A stretch of DNA of 64,000 nucleotides, from NCBI RefSeq assembly GCF_013055795.1, contig NZ_JABETO010000003.1:248178-312177 (forward strand), given 5' to 3'. Shown one piece after another: positions 24,854 through 31,917 of the stretch. How positions within the stretch are numbered: the first letter of the stretch is position 1; the number at the start of each line of letters is the position of its first letter. Below the pieces are notes generated by a model that was given only the letters and a program-made list of their open reading frames with translations, made no database searches and was not told where the DNA came from. A program made the translations under genes and the position numbers. The stretch comes from Streptomyces sp. I05A-00742 (GTDB taxonomy: Bacteria > Actinomycetota > Actinomycetes > Streptomycetales > Streptomycetaceae).

Positions 24854-25669
24854 CTACGAAGCGTCGGCGGCCTCGTCGACGAAGGCGACCGCCCGCGCAG
24901 GGGCCGCGCTCGTCCCCGTGAGCTTCAGTGGGAAGAAGCCGACCATGAAGCCGGTCAGCGGCAGCGTGCCGAGGTTGACCAACTGCTGGACGATCAGCGC
25001 CTCCTTGTCCTGGATCGCGTAGTGGCCGTCCCAGATGTGCCCGGGGTCGCCCGTCTCCTGGAAGGCCCGGCGCATCGCGGGGATCGGGCGGTCCCAGCCG
25101 ATGGCGTCGGTGCCCAGGACGGTGGCGCCCAGGCCGGTGAGGTAGCGGGTGCCCGCGCCGGACATGCCCGGGTAGGCGAAGTACTCGGGGTCGCCGAGCT
25201 TGTAGCGCTCCTGGCCGGTCCGGACGAGTACCGCGTCGCCGGGCTCGACGTCGCGTCCGGTCGCCGCGATCGCCTGCTTCAGGGCCTCGACCGGGATGGC
25301 CTCCCCCGGCTTCGCCCAGGGGCGCACGTCGAGGACCATGCCCGGCCGGTACAGCTCCTCCAGGTCGATGTCGCTCAGGGTGCGCGCCGGGCGCCCCTCG
25401 CACAGCCGCCCGCTGTGCAGCGGGGCGTCCACGTGGGTCCCGCAGTGGGTGCTGATCTCGCGCATGACCTCGCCGGCCGGGCCCTCGCGCCCGGGGAGGT
25501 CGTCGGGGTCGCACCCGAAGGAGGCGACCATGAAGTCCAGCCCCCACTCGTCGTGCGTGTGGTAGTCCATCTTCGGGGCGACCACCAGCGCCAGGTCAGG
25601 CATGCTCTCGGGGATCAGTTCGAGGTCACGGGGGTCGAGGGGGGATGTGAGGTCGACGATGCGGCTCAT
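24854..25669 (-). CDS. Cyclase-family (kynurenine-formamidase-like) metal hydrolase
   Basis: A 271-residue member of the Cyclase/KynB superfamily. The metal-binding signature HCGTHVDAPLH lies near residue 76, with the later conserved LGTDAIGWDRPIP and GHIWDGHYAI. Members hydrolyse amides or act as cyclases/dehydratases on polyketide-like or aromatic substrates. It is the last gene of the FAH - thiolase - CoA ligase - cyclase operon, 45 bases after the ligase. The ATG at 25669 lies close behind a weak purine stretch. Substrate is unknown; a catabolic lactonase/formamidase-like step fits the context. Confidence 0.85.
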   Translation of the reverse strand: MSRIVDLTSPLDPRDLELIPESMPDLALVVAPKMDYHTHDEWGLDFMVASFGCDPDDLPGREGPAGEVMREISTHCGTHVDAPLHSGRLCEGRPARTLSDIDLEELYRPGMVLDVRPWAKPGEAIPVEALKQAIAATGRDVEPGDAVLVRTGQERYKLGDPEYFAYPGMSGAGTRYLTGLGATVLGTDAIGWDRPIPAMRRAFQETGDPGHIWDGHYAIQDKEALIVQQLVNLGTLPLTGFMVGFFPLKLTGTSAAPARAVAFVDEAADAS

Positions 25670-25714
25670 GTCGCAGTACCCAGCTCTCCGGTTTCCGGGG
25701 AAACCTTCTGACGT

Positions 25715-27280
25715 TCAGGAGTCGGCTTCCGGGGACCGGCCGATCAGCCCCCGTAGTTCGGTCTTCAGCACCTTTCCGTAGGAGTTCTTGGGGAGCGCGG
25801 CCACGAACAGGAAGCGCCGCGGCCGCTTGTAGCGCGCCATGTGGCCGAGGCAGTGCGCGTCCAGCTCGGCGGCGAGGGCCGCCTCCCCGGGGCCGTCACC
25901 GCCGTCCGCCCGGACCACGAAGGCGACGGGCAGTTCGCCCCACTCGGGGTCGGCCGCCCCGACGACCGCGGCCTCGGCCACCGCGGGATGGCGCAGCAGT
26001 CCCTCCTCCACCTCCCGGGGGTAGATGTTGGAACCCCCGGAGATGATGAGGTCCTTGGCGCGGTCGACGAGCGTGAGGAAGCCGTCCGCGTCCATCCGTC
26101 CCAGGTCGCCGGTGTGCAGCCAACCGTCTTGCAGGGTCCGGGCGGTGGCCTCGGGCGCGTTCCAGTAGCCGGTCATCACGGTGGCCCCGCGGACCAGGAC
26201 CTCGCCGGTCGTCCCGGCCGGCACCTCCCGGCCGTCCGGGTCCGCCACCCGCACCTCGACGCCGGTCCGCGCCCGGCCGACGCCCGCCAGCCGGCGGGCC
26301 AGGCTCCCGGGATCGTCCCCCGCGTGGTCCTCCGGGCGCAGGTGGGTGATGGTGCCGGGCGACTCGCCCTGCCCGTAGCCCTGCCACAGCCGTTCCGGGC
26401 CGAAGCGGGCGATGATCCGCTCCAGGTCCTCCCCGTACATCGGCGCGCCGCCGTAGAGGATGCGGTGCACCCGGGGGACGAGCTCGTCGGGCAGCAGGGC
26501 GGGGTCGAGCAGGCGGCGCAGGATCGTCGGCACGGCGAAGAACGTCACGGGGCCGAAGGCCCGCAGCGCCTCCGCCAGGGTGTCCGCGTCCACGCGCCCG
26601 CCCCGGGGGAAGACCTGGGCCCGGCCGCGGGCGACGTGGGCGAGGCCGAAGAGGCCGCCGGCGTGCGACATGGGGGCGATGTGCAGCATCGACGCCTCGA
26701 CGCCGGCCCCGATGTCGGTGAGGGCGCTGTCGGTGGCCGCCGTCAGGTTGCCGTGGGTGAGCGTCGCGCCCTTGGGGCGGCCGGTGGTGCCGCTCGTGTA
26801 GAAGAGCCACGCCGGGTCGTCCGCCGCCACCTCGGCGGGCGGACGGGCGACGCCGCGCCCGTCGGCCTCCGTCGGGTCGGCGGCCTCCGTCAGATCGGCG
26901 ACGGACACCAGCGCGGTCGCGCCGAGCCCCTGGTCGTGGAGCGGGCCGGTCAGTTCGTCGGTGGCCACGCAGAGCCGCGCGCCGCAGTCCTCGGTCAGCT
27001 GCGCGAACTCCTTGGGGTGCAGGCGGGCGTTCATCGGCACGGGCACCAGCCCGGCCCACCAGACGCCGAACAGGACCTCGGGGTAGACCGGTGTGTTCCG
27101 CATGGCCAGCGCGACCCGGTCGCCGGGGCGCAGGCCGTGGGTGCGGAGCAGTGCGTCACCGATCGCCTGCGCGCGGCCGGCCAGGTGCCGGTGGTCGCGG
27201 AGGACCGTCGCCCCCTCGCACACGGCGGGGGCGGACGGGGCGGTGAGGGCCGCCCGGTACAGCAGTTGTGCGATGTTCAC
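25715..27280 (-). CDS. AMP-dependent acyl-CoA synthetase/ligase
   Basis: A 521-residue ANL-family ligase. The P-loop is FYTSGTTGRPKG near residue 163, then GGAPMYGEDLERI, the adenylate motif GYGQGESPG (in place of the usual YGxTE), TGDLGRMDADGFLTLVDR, the hinge KDLIISGGSNIYPREVE and the catalytic lysine in PKNSYGKVLK. Fatty or aromatic carboxylate substrates are both possible. The GTG at 27280 has GGAGGG upstream and overlaps the thiolase stop by four bases (GTGA), showing translational coupling. Confidence 0.92.
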   Translation of the reverse strand: MNIAQLLYRAALTAPSAPAVCEGATVLRDHRHLAGRAQAIGDALLRTHGLRPGDRVALAMRNTPVYPEVLFGVWWAGLVPVPMNARLHPKEFAQLTEDCGARLCVATDELTGPLHDQGLGATALVSVADLTEAADPTEADGRGVARPPAEVAADDPAWLFYTSGTTGRPKGATLTHGNLTAATDSALTDIGAGVEASMLHIAPMSHAGGLFGLAHVARGRAQVFPRGGRVDADTLAEALRAFGPVTFFAVPTILRRLLDPALLPDELVPRVHRILYGGAPMYGEDLERIIARFGPERLWQGYGQGESPGTITHLRPEDHAGDDPGSLARRLAGVGRARTGVEVRVADPDGREVPAGTTGEVLVRGATVMTGYWNAPEATARTLQDGWLHTGDLGRMDADGFLTLVDRAKDLIISGGSNIYPREVEEGLLRHPAVAEAAVVGAADPEWGELPVAFVVRADGGDGPGEAALAAELDAHCLGHMARYKRPRRFLFVAALPKNSYGKVLKTELRGLIGRSPEADS

Positions 27281-28512
27281 GCGTCCCTCCCCGGTGCCTC
27301 CAGCACGACGACCGCCGCGGCGGCCTCCTCGAAGCCCAGGAACCCGCCGCCGTTCTCTGCCACTCCGATCCGGGCGCCCGGCACTTGACGGTCGCCCGCC
27401 TCGCCGCGCAGCTGGGTGACCAGTTCGTGGATCTGCCCGACGCCGGTGGCCCCGACCGGGTGGCCGTTGCTCTCCAGCCCGCCGGAGGTGTTCACCGGCA
27501 GCCGGCCGCCGAGGGCGGTCGTGCCGCGCTCGGCCGCCGTGGCGCCCTCGCCCGGCGGGACCAGGCCCAGCGCCTCCACCTGGAACACCTCGCCGATCGC
27601 GGTGGCGTCGTGCACCTCGGCGAGCGAGACGTCGGCCGGGCCGAGACCGGCGCGTTCGTAGGCGGTGGCCGCGGCGAGCCGGGTGATCCGCCGGGCCTCC
27701 TCGTCGAGCGTCCGCCCGGTGCCCGAGGCGACGACGCTCGCCCGGATCCGTACGGCCCGGCCGGCGCCGAGCCGGCGGGCCGCGGCCGGCGAGCAGACCA
27801 GGGCCGCCGCGGCGCCGTCCCCGATGGGCGCGCACATCGGCTGGGTGAGCGGCGGGACGATCGTGCGCGCGGCCAGTACCTCGTCGACGGTGAGCGCCTC
27901 GCGGCGGGCGGCGCGGGGGTTGAGCGCCCCGTGCCGCCGGTTCTTGGCGGTGACGGCGGCGAGCCGGCGGGGGGTGCAATCGGGGTGGCGGCGCCGGTAG
28001 TCGGCGGTGAGGGCGGCGTAGACGTCCATGAACACCGAACGCCGACCGTCGGGAGCCGCGTCGGCCCCGGCCGCCTTCCGCAGGGACGCCAGCCCCTCCT
28101 CCCAGCGGGCGACGTCGAGCCCGCCGTGGAAGGCCGCGCGCAGCCGCTCCTCGTCGGCCCCGTACATCCGCTCGGCGCCGATCGCGAGCGCGATGTCCAT
28201 CTCGCCGGCGCGGACGGCGGTGGCCGCGAGGTGCAGGGCGGCGGTGCCGGAGGCGCAGGCGTTCTCGACGTTGAACACCGGGACGCCCTCGACGCCCGCG
28301 TCGCGCAGGGCCGCCTGTCCCCTGATCAGGTGCTGTCCTTCCAGGGCGCCTTGGGTGGCGTTGGCGAAGAACACCCCCTCGACCGCTTCGAGTCCGACGC
28401 CCGCGTCGGCGAGGCACAGGCCGAGTGCCTCGCCCGCGAGCCCGCCGACGGTGCGGTCGGGGAACCGGCCGTACGCGGTACGGCCGACACCCAGCACGTA
28501 CACGTCGTTCAT
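27277..28512 (-). CDS. Thiolase-family protein (SCP2/lipid-transfer-type acetyltransferase)
   Basis: A 411-residue thiolase-fold protein of the SCPx/non-condensing type. It starts MNDVYVLGVGRTAYGRFPD and has the cysteine in NVENACASGTAALHLAA near residue 86. The histidines are in EVHDATAIGEVFQVEALG and GLESNGHPVGATGVGQIHEL, and the glycine-rich tail is ENGGGFLG. Such enzymes act in thiolytic cleavage of branched or aromatic side chains and sterols, sometimes with a DUF35 partner that is not seen here. Its start overlaps the FAH stop (ATGA), and its stop overlaps the ligase start. Confidence 0.9.
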   Translation of the reverse strand: MNDVYVLGVGRTAYGRFPDRTVGGLAGEALGLCLADAGVGLEAVEGVFFANATQGALEGQHLIRGQAALRDAGVEGVPVFNVENACASGTAALHLAATAVRAGEMDIALAIGAERMYGADEERLRAAFHGGLDVARWEEGLASLRKAAGADAAPDGRRSVFMDVYAALTADYRRRHPDCTPRRLAAVTAKNRRHGALNPRAARREALTVDEVLAARTIVPPLTQPMCAPIGDGAAAALVCSPAAARRLGAGRAVRIRASVVASGTGRTLDEEARRITRLAAATAYERAGLGPADVSLAEVHDATAIGEVFQVEALGLVPPGEGATAAERGTTALGGRLPVNTSGGLESNGHPVGATGVGQIHELVTQLRGEAGDRQVPGARIGVAENGGGFLGFEEAAAAVVVLEAPGRDA

Positions 28513-29534
28513 GACCGGCCCGGACCCTGCGGGCCGTGCCCCGCGGGCACCCGGACGGTGTTGCGCAGGACGCCGATCCCCTCGACCTCCAGCTCGACCA
28601 CGTCCCCGTCCTTCAGGTGCCGCCCGAGGTCGAACCCCGTGCCGGACGGCACGGTTCCGGAGCCGATCACCTCGCCCGCGTGCACCGCGCGGTCCCTGCT
28701 CAGGTGCACGACGGCGTCCTCGAAGCTGTGCTCCATCCCGTCGGTGCTCCCGCGCGACCACTCCTCGCCGTTGACGCGGGCGGTCATGGTGAGGGAGTAC
28801 GGGTCGGTGAGCTCGTCGCGGGTGACGACGCACGGCCCGAGCGTGTTGGAGCCCGCGAAGTCCTTGCCCTCGCACGGCCCGACGCCGGCCCGCATCAGGG
28901 CGGCCTGGAGGTCGCGTGCGCTCCAGTCGTTGAAGACGGTGTAGCCGAAGATGTACGCGGGGGCGTCGGCGGGCTTCACGTCCCGGCCGGTCCGGCCCAG
29001 CACGGCCGCGAACTCCAGTTCGAAGTCGAGCTCCCGGGACCCGGTGGGCGCGGTGATCTCGTCCTCCGGCCCGCTCACCGCCAGGTGATCGGCCGTGTAG
29101 TACATGACGCGCTCGCGGAAGAGCGGGCTCAGGTCGAACTTCCCGCTGGCCATCAGCCGGTCGAACTCCGCGGCCGGGTCCTCCGCCGCCGCGGCCTGCC
29201 GCCGGGCCAGTTCCCGCAGGCCGCTCTCCAGGTGGGCGATGAACAGCCCGCAGTCGCGCAGCCGTACCGGCCGGGGCAGCGGCGCCAGCAGCCGGACGCC
29301 GTCCCGGGCGAGCAGGGCCTCGCCCGGGCGTCGCTCGCACAGCTCCCGCACCCGGTCCAGACCGGCCTCGCCGGACTCGATCAGGGCCTGGAGCGAGGCG
29401 AGTCCGGGGTCGCCGGGCGCGGCGGCGACCAGGTCGAGGACCACCGCGCCCTCGTCCAGCAGGACTCCGGCGCGGGGCGGTCCCGGCGGGGTCCCGCCGA
29501 CGGGATTGGTGCTCTCGAATGTGACCAGGCGCAT
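28509..29534 (-). CDS. Fumarylacetoacetate hydrolase (FAH)-family protein
   Basis: A 341-residue FAH-superfamily hydrolase/decarboxylase. The C-terminal two thirds carries the metal-site region GSRELDFELEFAAVLGR and the segments FGYTVFNDWSARDLQ, CEGKDFAGSNTLGPCVV and EVIGSGTVPSGTG. The usual Mg2+ ligands (Glu, Glu, Asp) are plausible in these blocks. Members cleave C-C bonds of acylpyruvates or decarboxylate aromatic ring-cleavage products. It is the first gene of the four-gene operon. The ATG at 29534 follows GGAG by six bases. The divergent TetR gene probably represses the operon. Confidence 0.92.
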   Translation of the reverse strand: MRLVTFESTNPVGGTPPGPPRAGVLLDEGAVVLDLVAAAPGDPGLASLQALIESGEAGLDRVRELCERRPGEALLARDGVRLLAPLPRPVRLRDCGLFIAHLESGLRELARRQAAAAEDPAAEFDRLMASGKFDLSPLFRERVMYYTADHLAVSGPEDEITAPTGSRELDFELEFAAVLGRTGRDVKPADAPAYIFGYTVFNDWSARDLQAALMRAGVGPCEGKDFAGSNTLGPCVVTRDELTDPYSLTMTARVNGEEWSRGSTDGMEHSFEDAVVHLSRDRAVHAGEVIGSGTVPSGTGFDLGRHLKDGDVVELEVEGIGVLRNTVRVPAGHGPQGPGRS

Positions 29535-29869
29535 GACGGCTCCGATCGTGCGGTCGGTGATGGTCCCGGACAGGACTGCGGGAACGCGGGGAGGCCCGGG
29601 AGTGGCGTGAATCAACCGGTGGGCAACCGGTGAAAAGCGGTGCGGGAGGCGTGCGGCTCGGAACGGGTACCGCCACTTCTGCGGTACCAGGCGCCGTGAA
29701 CCAGGACATTCAAGGCCCCCGACGCCGTCCACCCGTGGAAACTGGACGGTGGTCCAATCGTTGAACGCGCGGCACAGGCCGTCAAGAGCCTTGCCGGGAT
29801 TGGTTTTCCGGACAGCTCGTGGCGTCCGACCCCTTCGATCGCCACCCGGCCCGTGGAACAATCACCCGC
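29535..29869. promoter_or_regulatory. Divergent regulatory region between the FAH operon and tetR
   Basis: This gene-free gap contains GGTACCGC (29666-29673) and GCGGTACC (29681-29688), an eight-base inverted repeat with a seven-base spacer. It also holds two direct CAACCGGT copies 11 bases apart (29613-29620 and 29624-29631). Both are candidate operators for the TetR protein encoded alongside. AACAAT (29857-29862) sits seven bases before the tetR ATG, suggesting a leaderless start. Confidence 0.5.
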
Positions 29870-30472
29870 ATGACTGGTCGTCGCGAGGAGTCCGCCCGGG
29901 AGAGCCGCCGGCGGCTGCTGGAGGCGGCGACGGAGCTGGTCGCCGAGGGCGGCCCGCGGGCCGCCTCCGTGCAGGCGGTCGCCGGCCGCGCGGGCATCAG
30001 CCGCGGCTCGGTCGCCTGGCACTTCGGCTCCAAGGAGGGCCTGATCGTCGAAGTGATCGCGCAGGCCTTCCGCAGCGCCGAGGAGGAGTACCGCCGACAG
30101 CTCCCGGAGACCGGCCCGCTCTCCTTCGACGCCCTGGTCGACGCCCACCTCACGGTCGTCGACGCCCCCTGCGGCCGGGTGTTCGCGACCGTGCTGCCGG
30201 ACGTCATGGGCGGCCCGGGACCGCTGCGCGACGCCTATGTGCGGGGGTACGAGGGGACCCGCCGGGTCTGGGTCGGCTATCTGGAGCGGATCACCGCCCA
30301 CGCCCCCGGCCTGCCGGACGCCAAGAGCCTGGCGTCGATCGTCTTCGGCAGCGGTGTGGGGGTGAACACCCTGCACGGACTCGACGGCCTGGTGGACCGA
30401 ACCGAGGCGTTCACCGCCCTCAAGACGCTCTTCCAAATGGCCGGCGGAGCCACGGCGGAACGCGCCGGCTGA
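29870..30472 (+). CDS. TetR-family transcriptional regulator
   Basis: A 200-residue regulator. The HTH is in residues about 28-52 (VQAVAGRAGISRGSVAWHFGSKEGL), and the helical C-terminal half is typical of AcrR/FadR-like TetR proteins. No Shine-Dalgarno sequence precedes the ATG at 29870. It is divergent from the FAH-thiolase-ligase-cyclase operon, and a CoA-thioester effector is plausible from that context. bldA lies 94 bases downstream on the opposite strand. Confidence 0.9.
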   Translation: MTGRREESARESRRRLLEAATELVAEGGPRAASVQAVAGRAGISRGSVAWHFGSKEGLIVEVIAQAFRSAEEEYRRQLPETGPLSFDALVDAHLTVVDAPCGRVFATVLPDVMGGPGPLRDAYVRGYEGTRRVWVGYLERITAHAPGLPDAKSLASIVFGSGVGVNTLHGLDGLVDRTEAFTALKTLFQMAGGATAERAG

Positions 30473-30565
30473 GGGCCGGGCCGGGCCACGTCCCGGGGCG
30501 GCCCGGGACGCGCCCGTCGCCGGGCACCGACGCCCGCCCACGGGCGAACGGCGTACGTGCGGATG

Positions 30566-30648
30566 TGCCCGGAGCCGGACTCGAACCGGCACGGCCCGAA
30601 GGGCCAGCGAGGTTTAAGCTCGCCGTGTCTGCATTCCACCATCCGGGC
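30566..30648 (-). tRNA. bldA: tRNA-Leu(UAA), bldA
   Basis: On the minus strand the acceptor stem is GCCCGGA/TCCGGGC. The anticodon stem GCGAG/CTCGC encloses the loop CTTAAAC, giving anticodon TAA (30616-30614). A long class II variable arm is closed by GGCCC-TTCG-GGGCC, and the T arm contains GGTTCGAGTCC. The 3' CCA is not encoded. This is the only tRNA that reads UUA efficiently in Streptomyces, where it controls morphological development and secondary metabolism, and the sequence and its place beside the ABC transporter genes match what I recall of bldA. Two genes in this window carry TTA codons (at 5247 and 21822). Confidence 0.96.
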
Positions 30649-31075
30649 GGGCCCTCGGGCCACGCGTGCACGTACGCGCGCGCGGGTTCCCTTGAGGAGA
30701 ACAGGATGAGCCTATCCGGGTGGCGCCCCCCAAACAGCGGAACACTGACCAGAGGTTGTCTTATTTTATGGGCAACTGAGCGCCTGTCAGTACAGCAATG
30801 ACGCCATAGGCACATGCCAGCGGCCGATCCACCCCGTTCACCACTTCACCACCCCACCGGGGCACTCCCCCGGAATTGTCGCAATCTCGACGTCCCGCTC
30901 TCTTCCGGGCCCCCCGAGGCCCCCGCGGCCGCCGTCATACCCGAGGATGACCCGGCCCGCGGCCCGTACCTCTGGAGAGTGGCCCGGGAACGGGAGCCTG
31001 GGCTGATCCCGGCGGGGCAGACGGACAGGACCATGGAATCACGCCCCGATCCACGTCCGAACAGGAGTGCCCTCC
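30649..31075. other. Upstream regions of bldA and of the ABC transporter
   Basis: No coding frame is supported. For bldA a TAGGCT -10-like hexamer (30714-30709, minus strand) lies about 60 bases from the tRNA 5' end. An unusually AT-rich patch (TTATTTTATGGGC) occurs near 30765. The part nearest 31075 should hold the ABC promoter, and AGGAG at 31063-31067 is the ribosome site of the ATPase gene. Confidence 0.5.
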
Positions 31076-31858
31076 GTGACCACCAGCCCCTACGGCACCC
31101 AGACCGCCGTCCGCACCGCCGCCGTGGCGGCCCGCGCCACGGATCTCACCAAGGTCTACGGCCAGGGTGAGACCCAGGTGGTCGCGCTGGACGCCGTCTC
31201 CGTGGACTTCCGGCAGGCCGAGTTCACCGCGATCATGGGCCCGTCCGGTTCGGGCAAGTCCACGCTGATGCACTGCATGGCCGGACTCGACTCGGTCTCC
31301 GGCGGCTCGGCCCGCATCGGCGACACGGAGCTGACCGCGCTCAACGACAAGAAGCTCACCCAGCTCCGCCGGGACAAGATCGGCTTCATTTTCCAGGCGT
31401 TCAACCTGCTGCCCACGCTCAACGCCCTGGAGAACATCACGCTGCCGATGGACATCGCGGGCCGCAAGCCCGATCAGAAGTGGCTGGACATGGTCGTCGA
31501 CACCGTCGGCCTCTCCGGGCGGCTCAAGCACCGGCCGAACCAGCTCTCCGGCGGCCAGCAGCAGCGCGTCGCCGTCGCCCGCGCCCTCGCCGGCCGCCCC
31601 GAGATCATGTTCGCCGACGAGCCCACCGGCAACCTCGACTCCCGCTCCGGCGCCGAGGTCCTGGGCTTCCTCCGCAACTCGGTGCGCGAACTCGGCCAGA
31701 CCGTCGTCATGGTCACCCACGACCCGGTCGCGGCCTCCTACGCGGGCCGCGTGGTCTTCCTCGCCGACGGCCGCATCGTCGACGAGATGTACGAGCCGAC
31801 CGCCGACGCCGTCCTGGACCGCATGAAGGCGTTCGACGCCAAGGGCCGGACCAGCTGA
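31076..31858 (+). CDS. ABC transporter ATP-binding protein (MacB/LolD type)
   Basis: A 260-residue ATPase. Walker A is GPSGSGKST, the Q-loop FIFQAFNLLPTL, the signature LSGGQQQR, Walker B IMFADEPTGNLDS and the H-loop VMVTHD. This is the subfamily that pairs with FtsX-like permeases. The GTG at 31076 was chosen because AGGAG lies eight bases upstream; the GTG at 31067 overlaps that ribosome site. The permease follows after 59 bases. A close paralogue lies at 61.6 kb. Confidence 0.95.
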   Translation: MTTSPYGTQTAVRTAAVAARATDLTKVYGQGETQVVALDAVSVDFRQAEFTAIMGPSGSGKSTLMHCMAGLDSVSGGSARIGDTELTALNDKKLTQLRRDKIGFIFQAFNLLPTLNALENITLPMDIAGRKPDQKWLDMVVDTVGLSGRLKHRPNQLSGGQQQRVAVARALAGRPEIMFADEPTGNLDSRSGAEVLGFLRNSVRELGQTVVMVTHDPVAASYAGRVVFLADGRIVDEMYEPTADAVLDRMKAFDAKGRTS

Positions 31859-31917
31859 CCGCCCGGCAGCCAAAAGCCGACGTCAGCCGACTAGACCACC
31901 CGAACCCAGGACCACCT

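Noticed and set aside
30566..30592. bldA 3' end as an integration attachment site
   Set aside because: I searched by eye for a second copy of the tRNA 3' segment near 15.4 kb and elsewhere and found none, and there is no integrase gene in the window.
31067..31075. GTG at 31067 as start of the ABC ATPase
   Set aside because: It overlaps the AGGAG ribosome site that is correctly spaced for the GTG at 31076.
30814..31170. Plus-strand 118-codon frame before the ABC ATPase
   Set aside because: Low-complexity Pro/Arg sequence overlapping the ATPase start in another frame; no ribosome site.
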